This document shows positions 44,601 to 51,427 of a stretch of 64,000 nt of DNA, piece after piece. Each line of letters starts with the position of its first letter. Within the stretch, counting starts at the first letter, position 1. Source of the stretch: Nymphaea colorata. Its lineage: Eukaryota > Streptophyta > Magnoliopsida > Nymphaeales > Nymphaeaceae. Under the pieces are notes generated by a model. The model was not told the DNA's origin and did not search any database. It saw only the letters and a program-made list of their open reading frames with translations. A program made the position numbers and the translations under genes. Where the stretch lies: contig NC_045141.1 in the NCBI RefSeq assembly GCF_008831285.2, positions 3,040,001-3,104,000 of the forward strand, read 5' to 3'.

Positions 44601-47259
44601 AAAATAACTAAAAAAATATGAAATTCGAGTTTTACATTTTCTTAAAAAACATTGATAAAAATTCAAAAATATTAAAAATTACAAATAAATCCAAATAATT
44701 TGAAATGCATATTCATTTCATTAAAAGGGCAAAAATTTCATGAAAAACCATCATAAAAATGTGTGATGTTTTTTTTTTTTTTTTTTTTTTTGAGAATACC
44801 TTCAATGTTGCATATATATATATATATATATTTTTTAATGTTTTCTCGATTCCCCTATTTTCAACATTACATAATGAAACCATCAAACCAATAAGATCAG
44901 TGGCTCACAAATAGACATATAACAACTTTACTTTAAAAAAGTCAATGGCAGTAATGCGGTTGAGTTGGCAGTCAATATACATCTCCACGTGTGAGTCGTC
45001 CAATCATGTAAAATAGACAAGTAGTGGTGTATATCAGCATTCATATTTCTTGGTAATCATATTCTTACAGCCAGACACACATATATACACACACACACAA
45101 TGTGTGTATCTGTATGTGTATATGTGTGTGCATGCATCTTTGTGATTTCAGTAGATAAATTATTTTGAAGATAGTTTTGAGCATATCTTTTGGCCGCCCG
45201 CAGGTTGATAGACAATGTTACAGTTCTAGGAACTGCATCCAACATTTAACGTTGACCAAATTGGCTTCTAAAAGATACTCCACAAAATACAGCACCCAAA
45301 GACAAATTTATGCATCAACAAGGTCAAGCATTCTAAAAAACTAAATTTTAGATGAAATTACCTATTCCTCAAGTAGGACAATAGGCTCTCCTCATTACGC
45401 AGGCCATGATCTTCCAAAATAACTGCAGGAATATCATATCCTCTAAGTTTCAAACTTTCATAAGCAGAAATAGTTCCAGAAATGCCGCCTAAGCGTCCAT
45501 CACCAACAAGAATAGCTGGTAAACGAAACGCTCTGGATGAAATAGCACAACAAGAATTAGCATACATGTACCCAAAATTTGTTGAAAGGAAAGATGGAAA
45601 AGTGCATTTAGACCATAGTTTGTTGAAGTGAAAGATGAAACAGTAGCACAGTAAATAAAAATGTATATAAGCCTAACAACTACAAGATGCATCATCCTGG
45701 CAGCGAAATTGATCAAGGCACAGTAATAAATTATTACTAACAGTCAAGTAAATGTTCCTCTACACAAAAAATATCTGTTATTTTTTCTTTTGTTGTAGTG
45801 ATTAGTTGACAAAGACACCAATTTTTCTGAACAGCAACCATGGATAAAGGATACATGCATAAATGTATCTTTGCTTGTAGAGTACTCGTTTGCCAATATG
45901 TTATTGTGACACCAAAGCCTGCTTCAGTAAGATTGCATTATTTACAAATAATCCGCTTTCTCCTAGTCTGCTGCTTTCTCTTATTCTGGTTCTGATTAAG
46001 AGGGGTAATACACGAACTTCAGGGCTGCTTCCCGGGTCTCGCACTTATAGCGGTTGTCGAAGTACAAGCGATACGGGTGAACCATCTTAATTCATCAGTA
46101 GGTACTTACTCTTTAGCCGCATATTGTCACCTTACGTTCCTCTTACTTTGTGAAAAACTACCAACAGATTCGACTGGTTTTACTAAATTTTGACGAATAT
46201 TTATACTCGGTGCATATCTACAAATCCATCAACATCATTAGTCACCTTATTCCACGCTATCCGCATAATCCTGGATGCGCCATTATGTTATCTATCAAAT
46301 GAAAATCCTATAAGAAAATCACCAACTCAACTGATTATCTTAATTTCTGAAAGTCCCAACTCTCTGCCATCTGAATTCCACAACAGATTTAATGCACCAC
46401 CTTCCATCAGGAATGGAAAAGCAGAAACAACAAGAAGCAAAAAGGCTGAGCCAGAGCTGAGGGATCAAAACCTATAAATATCACACTGAAGCGACCCAGA
46501 AGGCCCTGGGCTAGCGACACCGCCAGCAGTCTCGATCACGCTCCACATCCGGGCTTCGCTCCCAAAATCTCCATCCACATAGTGCAGATGCAAGCACTTC
46601 TGCAACGAATCAATCAACTCCTCGTCACTAACTACCCCACCTTCCTTCTCTGCCGCCAGATGCGGAGACACTGCCTCCTTCCACCCGTACAGCGTCTTGC
46701 ACACCAATTCGAATCCATCCGTCGGGGAATCCGCACCGCACATCCTCCGCTCCTCGAAAGAGCATAGCTCCCTAAGTCCACTATCATTTCCAGTCCTCTC
46801 ATCGATCGATAGATCAGGCAGCCTCTTCGCCGCAACGACAGAGGACTTAACCGCCTGATTCGACGCAAACAAGCTGGTTTTCGGTCTCTGGTGAAGGAAA
46901 AACTCGCAGGTTTTACGGAAGACAAACCGAGAATCGGAATCGTCCGGAAATCCCGTCTGAACGGGCTTAACATAGAGGAATGTTGAAGGGCACGAGGGCC
47001 TTGAGGCAGGGCAGAGCACTGCCGTTGCGAGGCCAGCAGACACTAGCGTTTTCCCGACGCCAGTGTTGGATCCCCAGACCGTGTAGACGGGGTGGGAAAG
47101 GGCCATTTCCAACCCAAGTGACGGAGTGGAGATGCTCCTGCGAGGAACTAGGGAAATGAGGATTTCGAACGGGATGACGAGCGGGAAGATAGATGTGTAG
47201 CGGTTACATGTGAAGGAATGCCGACGAGCGCGGGAGAGAAGACGACTCGTTGGCTGCAT
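8470..47259 (-). CDS. BIO3-BIO1: bifunctional dethiobiotin synthetase / DAPA aminotransferase (11 exons in window)
   Basis: This fused biotin enzyme carries out two steps. Its aminotransferase half turns 8-amino-7-oxononanoate into 7,8-diaminononanoate with S-adenosylmethionine and PLP. Its synthetase half then closes the ureido ring with CO2 and ATP to give dethiobiotin. The Arabidopsis protein is mitochondrial, and the Arg-rich, acid-poor N-terminus here fits a transit peptide. Exons (5' to 3'): 47259-46472, 45532-45362, 38277-38016, 26355-26266, 25011-24891, 22060-21912, 21708-21614, 9836-9721, 9630-9487, 8827-8694, 8601-8470. All phases match, giving 734 uninterrupted codons. Visible motifs are Walker [10 protein letters not shown] (63-71), VKPVQTG (K98), ETAGG (243), SDNGSTA (486), YHGDT (535), [11 protein letters not shown] (PLP Asp 678) and AKLMTGG (PLP Lys 707). 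About 100 C-terminal residues are missing, probably left of the window. No in-frame lesion is seen. Confidence 0.93.
8694..8827 (-). CDS. BIO3-BIO1: BIO3-BIO1 exon 10: PLP aspartate
   Basis: It encodes residues 646-690 ([20 protein letters not shown] ... [13 protein letters not shown]). The Asp of DEVFTGF binds the PLP ring nitrogen in this class-III aminotransferase family. Acceptor TTTTCAG|TTATCC, donor GAG|GTTGGC. Confidence 0.93.
9487..9630 (-). CDS. BIO3-BIO1: BIO3-BIO1 exon 9, followed by a GC-type donor
   Basis: It encodes about residues 598-645 ([20 protein letters not shown] ... YIAALIIEP). The acceptor is TATACAG|CATTTGG. The donor is CCAG|GCAAGG, a GC rather than GT start. Only this junction restores the family sequence IIEP-V-IQGAGG with exon 10, and CAG|GCAAG is the usual context of plant GC-AG introns. 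Confidence 0.9.
9721..9836 (-). CDS. BIO3-BIO1: BIO3-BIO1 exon 8
   Basis: It encodes residues 559-597 and one base ([17 protein letters not shown] ... LSRDIL). Acceptor TTGTCAG|GTATAC, donor CCTTT|GTAAGT. The first half matches the family well ([16 protein letters not shown]-type); the rest is the variable insert region. Confidence 0.9.
10004..10431. repeat. tandem repeat, about 177-bp unit
   Basis: Two nearly identical units start at 10004 and 10181 (ACTCACAACGACAACGACTA) and a partial third follows to about 10431. Inside the unit, GCATTTGAAGTAACATTT is itself repeated. It lies in intron 7 of the biotin gene. Confidence 0.85.
11690..12120 (-). repeat. LTR-like fragment
   Basis: This segment resembles the LTR at 24307-24724. 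Both have CCCTTATTTAYAA (a reversed TATA-type promoter) and a hairpin around CCAACGGCTAGAAA...CCGTTGG. Exact ends are unclear. It is probably a solo or truncated LTR on the minus strand. Confidence 0.45.
12126..12403 (+). repeat. 5' LTR of copia C
   Basis: It runs from TGTTAACATATCATG to GTGTGTTTCTACA, 278 bp, directly before the primer site. It contains a TATA-like CTTATTTAATCCC. The first 150 bp match the truncated 3' LTR with few differences. Confidence 0.9.
12752..13620 (+). pseudogene. copia C gag with one frameshift
   Basis: Gag opens at 12752 ([16 protein letters not shown]) and reads through capsid-like sequence ([47 protein letters not shown]) to about 13448. There the frame changes by one base. 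The zinc knuckle [14 protein letters not shown] (about 13510-13550) lies in the pol frame. Copia elements normally use one frame, so this is probably a mutation; a programmed frameshift cannot be excluded. Upstream codons in the same frame (12362-12751) belong to the LTR and leader. Confidence 0.85.
13615..17048 (+). pseudogene. copia C pol (protease, integrase, RT, RNase H)
   Basis: The frame is open for almost 1,100 codons. Domains in order: protease ([11 protein letters not shown]), integrase zinc region (HERLGHL ... CEVCQLAKH) and core ([25 protein letters not shown], supplying D-D-E), RT ([30 protein letters not shown]), RNase H ([18 protein letters not shown]). One base is missing near 16850, so the last 65 codons are in another frame, ending at 17046-17048 inside the LTR. 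The RNase H motif reads CNNKS where relatives have CDNKS, removing a likely catalytic Asp. Confidence 0.92.
17043..17192 (+). repeat. 3' LTR of copia C, truncated
   Basis: It starts TGTTAACATATCATG after the purine tract and matches the 5' LTR up to GGAATAACATTTT. It then stops where element D begins. The remaining 128 bp are not found after D or hAT-1. Confidence 0.85.
17193..17357 (+). repeat. 5' LTR of fragment D (165 bp)
   Basis: It has TG/CA ends and a TATA-like CTATATAAAGAGG near 17292, and is directly followed by the primer site. It is unusually short for the copia elements in this window. Confidence 0.7.
17992..18411 (+). pseudogene. gag N-terminal part of fragment D
   Basis: About 138 codons open with [13 protein letters not shown]. 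They include [20 protein letters not shown] and [15 protein letters not shown], typical of plant copia gag. The reading frame is intact up to the junction with hAT-1, where a stop (TAA at 18409-18411) arises from the fusion. Confidence 0.8.
18412..21456 (+). mobile_element. hAT transposon copy 1, 5'-truncated
   Basis: It aligns with hAT-2 (51428-54869) from CTTAATTTTTTACCG onward but lacks the first roughly 440 bp, including the 5' terminal repeat. The 3' end is intact: subterminal CGATACG repeats, then TTTTACAACATTG at 21456. Without the 5' end it cannot move by itself. Confidence 0.85.
18497..21019 (+). pseudogene. hAT transposase (BED finger, DUF659, dimerisation region), broken
   Basis: The transposase begins [15 protein letters not shown] with a BED-type zinc finger (CGFCGN ... 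[15 protein letters not shown]). A basic linker and a transposase core follow ([33 protein letters not shown]), then a hAT dimerisation segment ([28 protein letters not shown]) and a very acidic tail ending DEDDEDYE. Likely introns are 20351-20441 and 20646-20740. Lesions: a 2-base frame change after TVQSR (19798), TAG after LYMPI (20086), TAA after NWSVF, and a 1-base change near 20807. The first two are also in hAT-2. Confidence 0.88.
21614..21708 (-). CDS. BIO3-BIO1: BIO3-BIO1 exon 7
   Basis: It encodes residues 528-558 and two bases ([20 protein letters not shown] ... LQQPW). The Tyr-His-Gly-Asp motif contacts substrate and cofactor in this family. Acceptor TTGCAG|GTATTGG, donor CCATG|GTATTT; the Trp codon is split TG|G with exon 8. 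The following intron is 11.8 kb. Confidence 0.93.
21912..22060 (-). CDS. BIO3-BIO1: BIO3-BIO1 exon 6: PLP phosphate loop
   Basis: It encodes residues 478-527 ([20 protein letters not shown] ... TIDFK). DNGSTA corresponds to the PLP-phosphate-binding turn of BioA. Acceptor TTTGCAG|GCTGG, donor AAG|GTAAAA. The segment after HGILSRL looks more variable than the rest. Confidence 0.93.
22389..22889. repeat. GTACC-rich repeat with possible inverted ends
   Basis: CTATGTCACA at 22389 and TGTGACATAG at the right end are inverted. The interior right part is full of GTACC/GGTACG words. No target duplication is visible. Similar GTACC-rich sequence occurs at 29230-29330 and 36560-36620. It may be an unclassified MITE. 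Confidence 0.35.
22890..24306. other. intron 5 sequence, AT-rich, no recognised gene
   Basis: The first part (22900-23540) is poly-T/poly-A rich with repeats of GCATTTTTTTC-type words. The second part (23640-24300) has ordinary composition and may be interior sequence of the retroelement owning the LTR at 24307, but no coding domain is readable. Confidence 0.4.
24307..24724 (-). repeat. lone copia LTR
   Basis: On the plus strand it starts TGAAAGTAAAGG directly after CTCTCATACCA (reverse of a primer site TGGTATGAGAG) and ends GAGCTCTAACA. It contains the reversed TATA-type segment TTATTTACAA and the CCAACGGCTAG hairpin shared with 11690-12120. No partner LTR was found. Confidence 0.5.
24891..25011 (-). 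CDS. BIO3-BIO1: BIO3-BIO1 exon 5
   Basis: It encodes residues 438-477 and one base more ([20 protein letters not shown] ... IEGVGK). Acceptor GTTACAG|ATAG, donor AAAAG|GTGAGT. The G of the last codon joins GC of exon 6 to give Gly. Confidence 0.93.
25012..26265 (-). other. BIO3-BIO1 intron 4, no insertion recognised
   Basis: This 1.25-kb intron runs from GTCAAG at 26265 to the acceptor GTTACAG. I see no transposon ends or coding remnants in it. Confidence 0.6.
26266..26355 (-). CDS. BIO3-BIO1: BIO3-BIO1 exon 4 (90 bp)
   Basis: It encodes residues 408-437, including [13 protein letters not shown], the conserved SWW segment of the aminotransferase. Acceptor CCACAG|GCTGC, donor CTGCAG|GTCAAG, phase 0 at both ends. 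It is short and isolated between repeats, so a gene finder could easily miss it. Confidence 0.92.
26735..28770 (-). pseudogene. copia H gag-protease remnant with LTR
   Basis: A highly decayed minus-strand copia related to B and F. Phrases of the reverse complement align with F protease and gag, and the primer site TGGTATCAGAG lies at about 28497-28506. To its right an LTR begins at 28507 (TGTTAGATTTTGAC on plus) and runs to about 28770, right end uncertain. Integrase, RT and the other LTR are missing. No frame stays open. Confidence 0.55.
28771..29697. other. AT-rich intronic repeat sequence
   Basis: It contains poly-A/T runs and GGCAAGG/CTCGG words also seen at 22220-22330, then GTACC-type words at 29230-29330. 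A MITE relationship with the 22.2-22.9 kb stretch is likely but ends are unclear. No coding sequence is supported. Confidence 0.35.
29698..30488. repeat. 490-bp tandem repeat, copy 1 and first part of copy 2
   Basis: The unit starts CCAGTATCCTTTCTC and ends TATTAGATCTTT. Copy 1 spans about 29698-30188. Copy 2 starts at 30189 and is interrupted at 30488 by copia E. Frames crossing it are not conserved as protein. Confidence 0.85.
30489..30718 (+). repeat. 5' LTR of copia E
   Basis: It runs TGTTGACGGGTCTGG ... TTTCTACA, 230 bp. A TATA-like CTATTTAAACC lies near 30551. It closely matches the 3' LTR at 35335-35566. Confidence 0.9.
31759..31963. mobile_element. 205-bp MITE inside copia E
   Basis: It starts CAGGGGCGGAGCCAGGATTT and ends CTCCGCCCCTG, with matching inverted ends. 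It is flanked by a perfect 8-bp duplication CTTCTCAC (31751-31758 and 31964-31971). Ends and duplication length fit a non-autonomous hAT-type MITE. Confidence 0.88.
32055..35333 (+). pseudogene. copia E pol, broken
   Basis: It reads protease ([11 protein letters not shown]), integrase ([34 protein letters not shown]), RT ([33 protein letters not shown]) and RNase H ([30 protein letters not shown]). Breaks include a TAA at 32374, a stop at 32455, a deletion and frame change near 32890 that removes part of the integrase core, frame changes near 33180 and before 33423, TGA at 34884-34886 within YSDANWAG, and further shifts near 35200. The RT block (33423-34886) is one long open frame. Confidence 0.9.
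35335..35566 (+). repeat. 3' LTR of copia E
   Basis: It starts TGTTGACGGGTCTGG after the purine tract TTGAGGGGGAG and ends TTTCTACA before the AGTTG duplication. Length is 232 bp. Confidence 0.9.
35572..36241. repeat. 490-bp tandem repeat, rest of copy 2 and copy 3
   Basis: The remainder of copy 2 is 35572-35759 and copy 3 is about 35760-36241. Copy 3 carries small changes, for example a GAAACTGT insertion near 35951. After removing copia E and one AGTTG, the three units are head to tail at about 490 bp each. Confidence 0.85.
36418..37010 (+). pseudogene. possible hAT internal-deletion remnant
   Basis: An ATG at 36418 opens a Ser/Ala-rich N-terminus ([18 protein letters not shown] ... LPLW) like those preceding BED fingers in some plant hAT proteins. 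It is cut by a GT-repeat at 36537. About 0.4 kb downstream an acidic tail-like stretch precedes a stop. No catalytic region is present. The call is tentative. Confidence 0.3.
38016..38277 (-). CDS. BIO3-BIO1: BIO3-BIO1 exon 3: domain junction
   Basis: It encodes residues 320-407, running from the end of the synthetase ([17 protein letters not shown]) into the aminotransferase ([23 protein letters not shown]), so this exon carries the fusion point. Acceptor TTAG|GGTG, donor AAG|GTGTGC. The flanking introns are 7.1 kb (5' side) and 11.7 kb (3' side). Confidence 0.93.
38549..39001 (-). repeat. 3' LTR of copia F
   Basis: On plus it reads TGGTAGAAATCTAGC ... TATATTTTAACA (453 bp). It contains a (GA)n run at 38606-38636 and tandem subrepeats of ACAAGGATATTAACTACAAC at 38810-38880. 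The two LTRs differ by scattered substitutions and small indels, so the insertion is not recent. Confidence 0.9.
38995..43272 (-). pseudogene. copia F gag-pol, broken
   Basis: Gag begins at 43272 ([18 protein letters not shown]). A TGA replaces the expected Trp in the NYLIW-type motif near 43185, and a TAG falls inside the zinc knuckle after [12 protein letters not shown] (about 42416). Protease ([12 protein letters not shown]), integrase ([38 protein letters not shown]), RT ([12 protein letters not shown]) and RNase H ([19 protein letters not shown]) follow, with frame changes near 41500, 40400 and 39790 and a break around 39380-39327. The final stop lies inside the LTR. Confidence 0.9.
43494..43961 (-). 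repeat. 5' LTR of copia F
   Basis: It reads TGATAGAAATCTAGC ... TATATTTTAACA on plus (468 bp) and is the partner of 38549-39001. In element orientation it begins TGTTAAAATATAAATCC at 43961. Confidence 0.9.
44090..44400 (+). repeat. possible solo LTR remnant
   Basis: It has a TATA-like GCTATAAATATG near 44266 and a palindromic CCAATGGCTC...GAGCCATTGG stem at 44187-44212, similar in layout to the hairpin LTRs at 11690 and 24307. Termini were not identified. A microsatellite (AC) precedes it at 44117-44134. Confidence 0.35.
44401..45361. other. intron 2, AT-rich with simple repeats
   Basis: It holds a poly-T run at 44767-44792, (TA)n at 44812-44830 and AC/GT runs at 45075-45130. No coding remnant is recognised. 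Confidence 0.6.
45362..45532 (-). CDS. BIO3-BIO1: BIO3-BIO1 exon 2: synthetase C-terminal part
   Basis: It encodes about residues 263-319 ([20 protein letters not shown] ... YLRN), the conserved end of the dethiobiotin synthetase fold. The acceptor is CATCCAG|AGCG and the donor AG|GTAATT; phase joins the split Arg codons on both sides. Confidence 0.93.
45533..46471 (-). other. BIO3-BIO1 intron 1
   Basis: This 0.94-kb intron runs from GTTTTG at 46471 to acceptor CATCCAG at 45533. No insertion is recognised. Confidence 0.7.
46472..47259 (-). CDS. BIO3-BIO1: BIO3-BIO1 exon 1: transit peptide and synthetase core
   Basis: It encodes residues 1-262 and two bases of codon 263. The start at 47259 was chosen because the N-terminus ([16 protein letters not shown]) is Arg/Ser-rich with no acidic residue before position 32, as in mitochondrial presequences. 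The next Met (52) directly precedes the enzyme fold and could be an alternative start. Walker A, the substrate-side VKPVQTG and the plant-type [13 protein letters not shown] loop are present. The donor is AG|GTTTTG. Confidence 0.92.
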
Positions 47260-47640
47260 GCTTTGCGAAATTCGTAAGTGCAGAAACCCTATGGTACACG
47301 AGACAGGAGAGCGGGTGACTTTATGCGATTACGTCCCTGCGACACACGCGAAGGTGCTTCCGACAACACCGGAGAGCGTTGTCAATGCACGATTCGACCA
47401 TCGAGTTCCAGGTGTGGACGTCATCGATTAAATTCTGAAAATGTCTGCGTTCACGGCCCTAAGCGGGCGTTTGACTCAAGTAACACATTTCCAAGGACAG
47501 TCTGTTGTTGAACTATTCACCGTTTAGGACAATGGGTTCTTCTGTCCGAAAGACAAAAAAAAAAAAAGTCCTTTCTAAAGACGCCCTAACCCCTACACCG
47601 CGAGCCTTCAAACCCCTTATACCTTCTCAAAAAACAACTA
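47260..47640. promoter_or_regulatory. upstream region of BIO3-BIO1, possibly bidirectional
   Basis: This is the 5' flank of the biotin gene. A telo-box-like AAACCCTA is at 47284-47291, within the likely 5' leader. On the other strand a CT-rich stretch leads into two candidate spliced noncoding exons (47641-47880), so the interval could drive divergent transcripts. No clear TATA box was found for the minus gene. Confidence 0.35.
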
Positions 47641-47880
47641 GCTCTCCCCTTGCTCGCTGCCATCAAATCCACCTCAGATCTTCAGATGTGCATCGCCGCC
47701 TCTCCACCACAGGTAACCATCTCTCTCTCTCTCTCTCGTTTGTCGTGAAGAGGAACCGTTTTCTGTGAAGGAGGAGGGGTGACACTGGATGAGTGAAGGC
47801 TTTTGGTGCAGGCCCCTGTGAGAGAAGGAAAGGCAATCCGCTTCGCTGGTCTTAGTCGTCATCGTTAGTTTCTGTAATCA
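47641..47880 (+). other. two candidate 5' untranslated exons
   Basis: A plausible exon ends CCACCACAG|GTAACC at about 47709. A second is bounded by GGTGCAG (47812) and AATCAG|GTAAGC (47881). No coding exon for them is recognised; the next plus-strand gene remnant is the acyl-CoA oxidase exon 8 kb away. They may belong to a decayed gene. Confidence 0.3.
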
Positions 47881-48960
47881 GGTAAGCCATTTTATTCTCC
47901 ATTTTGTGGCTATACTTTGTAATCAGCTCGTTCCCCTTTCCCATTTCTTGATTCCTTCATTTTCCTCTTTTTTTTTTGTGATTCTTCTTTTGATTTTGAG
48001 TTGGAGGTGCGCCATAGTGAGTAGGGGTTTGGTTATAGAGGGAGTGAAGATTTTGAGGTTGTTCCCTATTTTCTGTCTCAAGGGATTGCTGCGATCAAAC
48101 AGAAGTTTTGAGGTTTTCTTTTTTTTTTTTTTTTACTCTTTCACTAATGGCATGGGGATGCTTGATTTACCTTTAGAAAAAATTACACCTGGTTTTGCTG
48201 TCAAGTTCACAAAGAATCAAGAGAAATTTTAGCGCGCTTTGAAAATTTTGTAGACAGTAGAAATTTATCGATCCATGCGACTTTAACTCCTGTTATTCGT
48301 AGAATCGACCGTGAGTCCGTGATTACTTAATATCTCGATCTTATAATTTCTAGAAATACATAACAGGTAGATTCCCCAACCGTGATTGCTTCTTCTTGTT
48401 TCCCCTTCGGCTGCTGCTCTGTCTTGTTTCGCCACGCTTTGTTTCTTATTCAATTATTTATAAGAGCAGATGGGCAGGAGATCTGACCTGTTGTGTTGTT
48501 GAGAAAGACTAAGTGATTATTGAATGTTAACAAAATGCGGCTATATGAAATATTGAATGAACGCAAACTGATGGTGGGATTCTTGAATGCTCATGAAAAA
48601 TCATCTTCATCTTCTTCACTGCTGCTCTTAACTTATCGTAACATAATTATCTGCCCATCATAATTGATCATAATGCATAACTGATACCAAACATGGATTT
48701 ATTTATGCCTCGGATTATTCGCATGTGTGCAAAGGGTGGGTCAGTTGTAGGGGTTTCTGATTAGCACCAGGCCCAAGGCCCAACGTGGCTCTGAGGATGC
48801 CCATTTCTGTTCTTGTAATTTGCTCCATTTGATCGAGTAGAATAGGAAATGCCAGACGCCATCTTCCACCATTAGAAGAACAATTGAGTCTAGATTCATG
48901 CACTAGTTAACAGTGTGCAGTATTGAAATTAGTAAGCAGGGAAAGTTGTAATACTCACGA
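47881..48960. other. no recognised gene
   Basis: Ordinary composition with poly-T runs. Short frames on both strands (for example 48715-48903 minus) match no family I know. Confidence 0.5.
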
Positions 48961-48984
48961 CTGAGACCTCTCTTTGTCAATGCG

Positions 48985-50840
48985 CCTGTGGATTACATTC
49001 ATGAAGGATGGCATTTTGAGACTAAAAATGAAGGAGAACATCATGATTCTATTGATCTCCAACCAAATCCACAAAGTGAAGAAAACCTTAGAAGATCTAC
49101 TAGAAATGTAAGACAACCCAATAGGTTTGTGTCATATGAAACTTTCATCCCAACTCATAGAGCTAGAATTAATGTCATTCACTCTCACTTTTAACCTTCT
49201 ACTTTTAATGAAGCCTCCAAATATATTGAGTGGAAGAATGCCATGTTAGAAGAATTAGATGCCTTGAGAAAAGTCCAAACTTGAGAAATATAAGACTTAC
49301 CTATAGGAAAAAAGACTATTGGATGCAAGTGGGTTTATAAAGTGAAGACTAAAAGTGATGGATCTCTAACAAGATATAAAGCAAGGCTTGTTGCCAAAGG
49401 TTACACTCAAGAATATGGTATTGACTATGAGGAAACCTTTGCTCTTGTAGCTAGAATGACTATTGTTAGGACCCTTATTGCTTTAGCATCTATTAAAAAG
49501 TAGAATATCTACCAAATGGACATTAAAAATGTCTTTTTAAATAGAGATCTTATGGAAGAAGTTTATATGGAAGTTCAGTTCTTCAAGGAAAGGTTCTTAA
49601 ACTTAAGAAGGCTCTTTATGGCCTCAAACAAGCTCCTAAAGCTTGGTTTGACCATTTTTACTTTGTTATTTCTGATTATGGATTTGATTCATGTTTAACT
49701 AACACTCCCCTGTTTGTTAAGTATACTAATGCAGGTATCATAATCCTTCTACTGTATGTTGACGATATGATCATTACAGGTAGTGATGAGAAAGGTATTA
49801 GAGAATGTAATAAATTGTTACAAAAAACTTTTGAAATGAAAGATTTAGGTTTTCTAACATATTTCTTGGGTATTGAGGTTGCATATTCCACTAGAAGATA
49901 TTTTTTGTCACAAACTAAGTTTGTTGCAGAGATCATTGTTAAATCAGGCATAACAGATGATAAGGTCACAGAAACTCCTGAAGCAGTAGGAAAAAAAATG
50001 AAGATTGATGATGGAGTTCCAATTACCAATTTCACTCCTTACCGACAGCTTGTGGGTTCCTTAATGTATCTTAGCATCACTCGGCCTGACATTGCTCATG
50101 CAGTTCATACTGTGAGTTAATTTCAATATGCTCCATCAACCGTTCATATGGGAGTTGTTCTTCGTTTCATTAGATACATTAAGGGAACAATAAATAAGGG
50201 AGTATTTATGTCTTCCTCTTCCCCCTTAAACTTGATTGCTTATACCAATGTTGATTGGGAGGAGATCCAAATGATAGACACTCAACTACTGGTTTTTGTG
50301 TTTTTTTAGGGGAATCATTCATCTCATGGAAGTACAAGAAACAACAGAAAGTCTCTCTATCCTCTACTGAAGCTGAATATCGAGTCATGGCTTCTACAAC
50401 TATGGAAATTGTCTGGCTTCGTCAAATGCTTCTTGATATGGGAACAAGAATAGAAGAACCCACTGATTTGTGCTGCGACAACAAGAGTTATATCTACATT
50501 GCCAAGAATCAAACATTTCATGAACGAACAAAGCATATAGAGATGGATTGTCACTATGTTCGTGAAGAATTTTTGAAGAAGACCATCAAACTTCCATATG
50601 TCTCCTCTGAGTTCCAGCTGGCTGATTTCTTCACGAAGCCTCTATGTTCTCCCAGATTCAACTTTCTTTTAGATAAACTTTCGGTATTAGCACCGTAAGT
50701 TTAAGCGGGGACGTTAGGAAATAAGATATCCTGTTGATATCATAGTTAGGTTAGGTTCTACATTTTTTACATTTTATTTTTCTTTGTATGTATTTTATTC
50801 AAGAAATGAGATACTAAGCTCATAAGAAATGGTTGCACCC
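48985..50840 (+). pseudogene. copia G reverse transcriptase/RNase H remnant with LTR start
   Basis: This is a third copia lineage. It starts in the RT linker (RRSTRNVRQPNRFVSYETF) and runs through GCKWVYKVKTKSDGSL, YQMDIKNVFLNRDLMEEVYM, LLYVDDMIITGSDEK, LVGSLMYLSITRPDIAHAV and RNase H ([42 protein letters not shown]) to a stop at 50696-50698. Stops at 49191, about 49282 and 49501 and frame changes break it. GCGGGGACG at 50706 may be the purine tract, followed by a probable partial LTR. Gag, protease and integrase are missing. Confidence 0.85.
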
Positions 50841-51427
50841 TTTTCTAAAAAAATTAAATCATGAAAGGATAAAAACTTAAAATTTGAAAAAAAGAAAGAA
50901 ATGCTATGGTACAGACTAAGAATGAGGAAGATACACAATGATCAACGAAGCAACTGTAAAAAAAAGTCTAAAGTTGAGTAAAAATAGTAAATTTAGAGCT
51001 AAAGTTGAGTAAGACACAATAACTTCAGCAAAAAAAGTAAGATGAAGAAGGAAACAAAAAGTCAAGCCAGAAGCAAGGGGAAAATGGAGGATCCATACCG
51101 CTTGGAGTACATAAAAGCGATTCCTTTTTCTATGAGGAAGTTTAGGTGGCTTGTCACATCTGCAAGAACAAGAAACATCGGGATCGATTTCAGGAAGGCG
51201 GGAAGAAACGAAAGCAACAAAAACAAAAGAGAAAAACACGAAAACGAACAGCGAATAGGAAGGACGATGGAAGGCTCTCGGAGAATCTCACCTCTGAGGT
51301 ACAACCCCTCGACGGAATACAAAGGAACCTCCATGAAATGCAGATGCTCGAGCTGACCATTCCTGCAGAGGTAGTAAAGCACTAGAACCCTGCGCTCTTG
51401 CCTAGACGCCCTCTTCTCCGTCCAGAC

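Noticed and set aside
44767-44830. Poly-T followed by (TA)n
   Set aside because: Simple repeats; no sign of a replication origin or retroposon target duplication.
46190-46477. 95-codon plus frame beside exon 1
   Set aside because: Mostly intron 1 of the biotin gene; no homology recognised.
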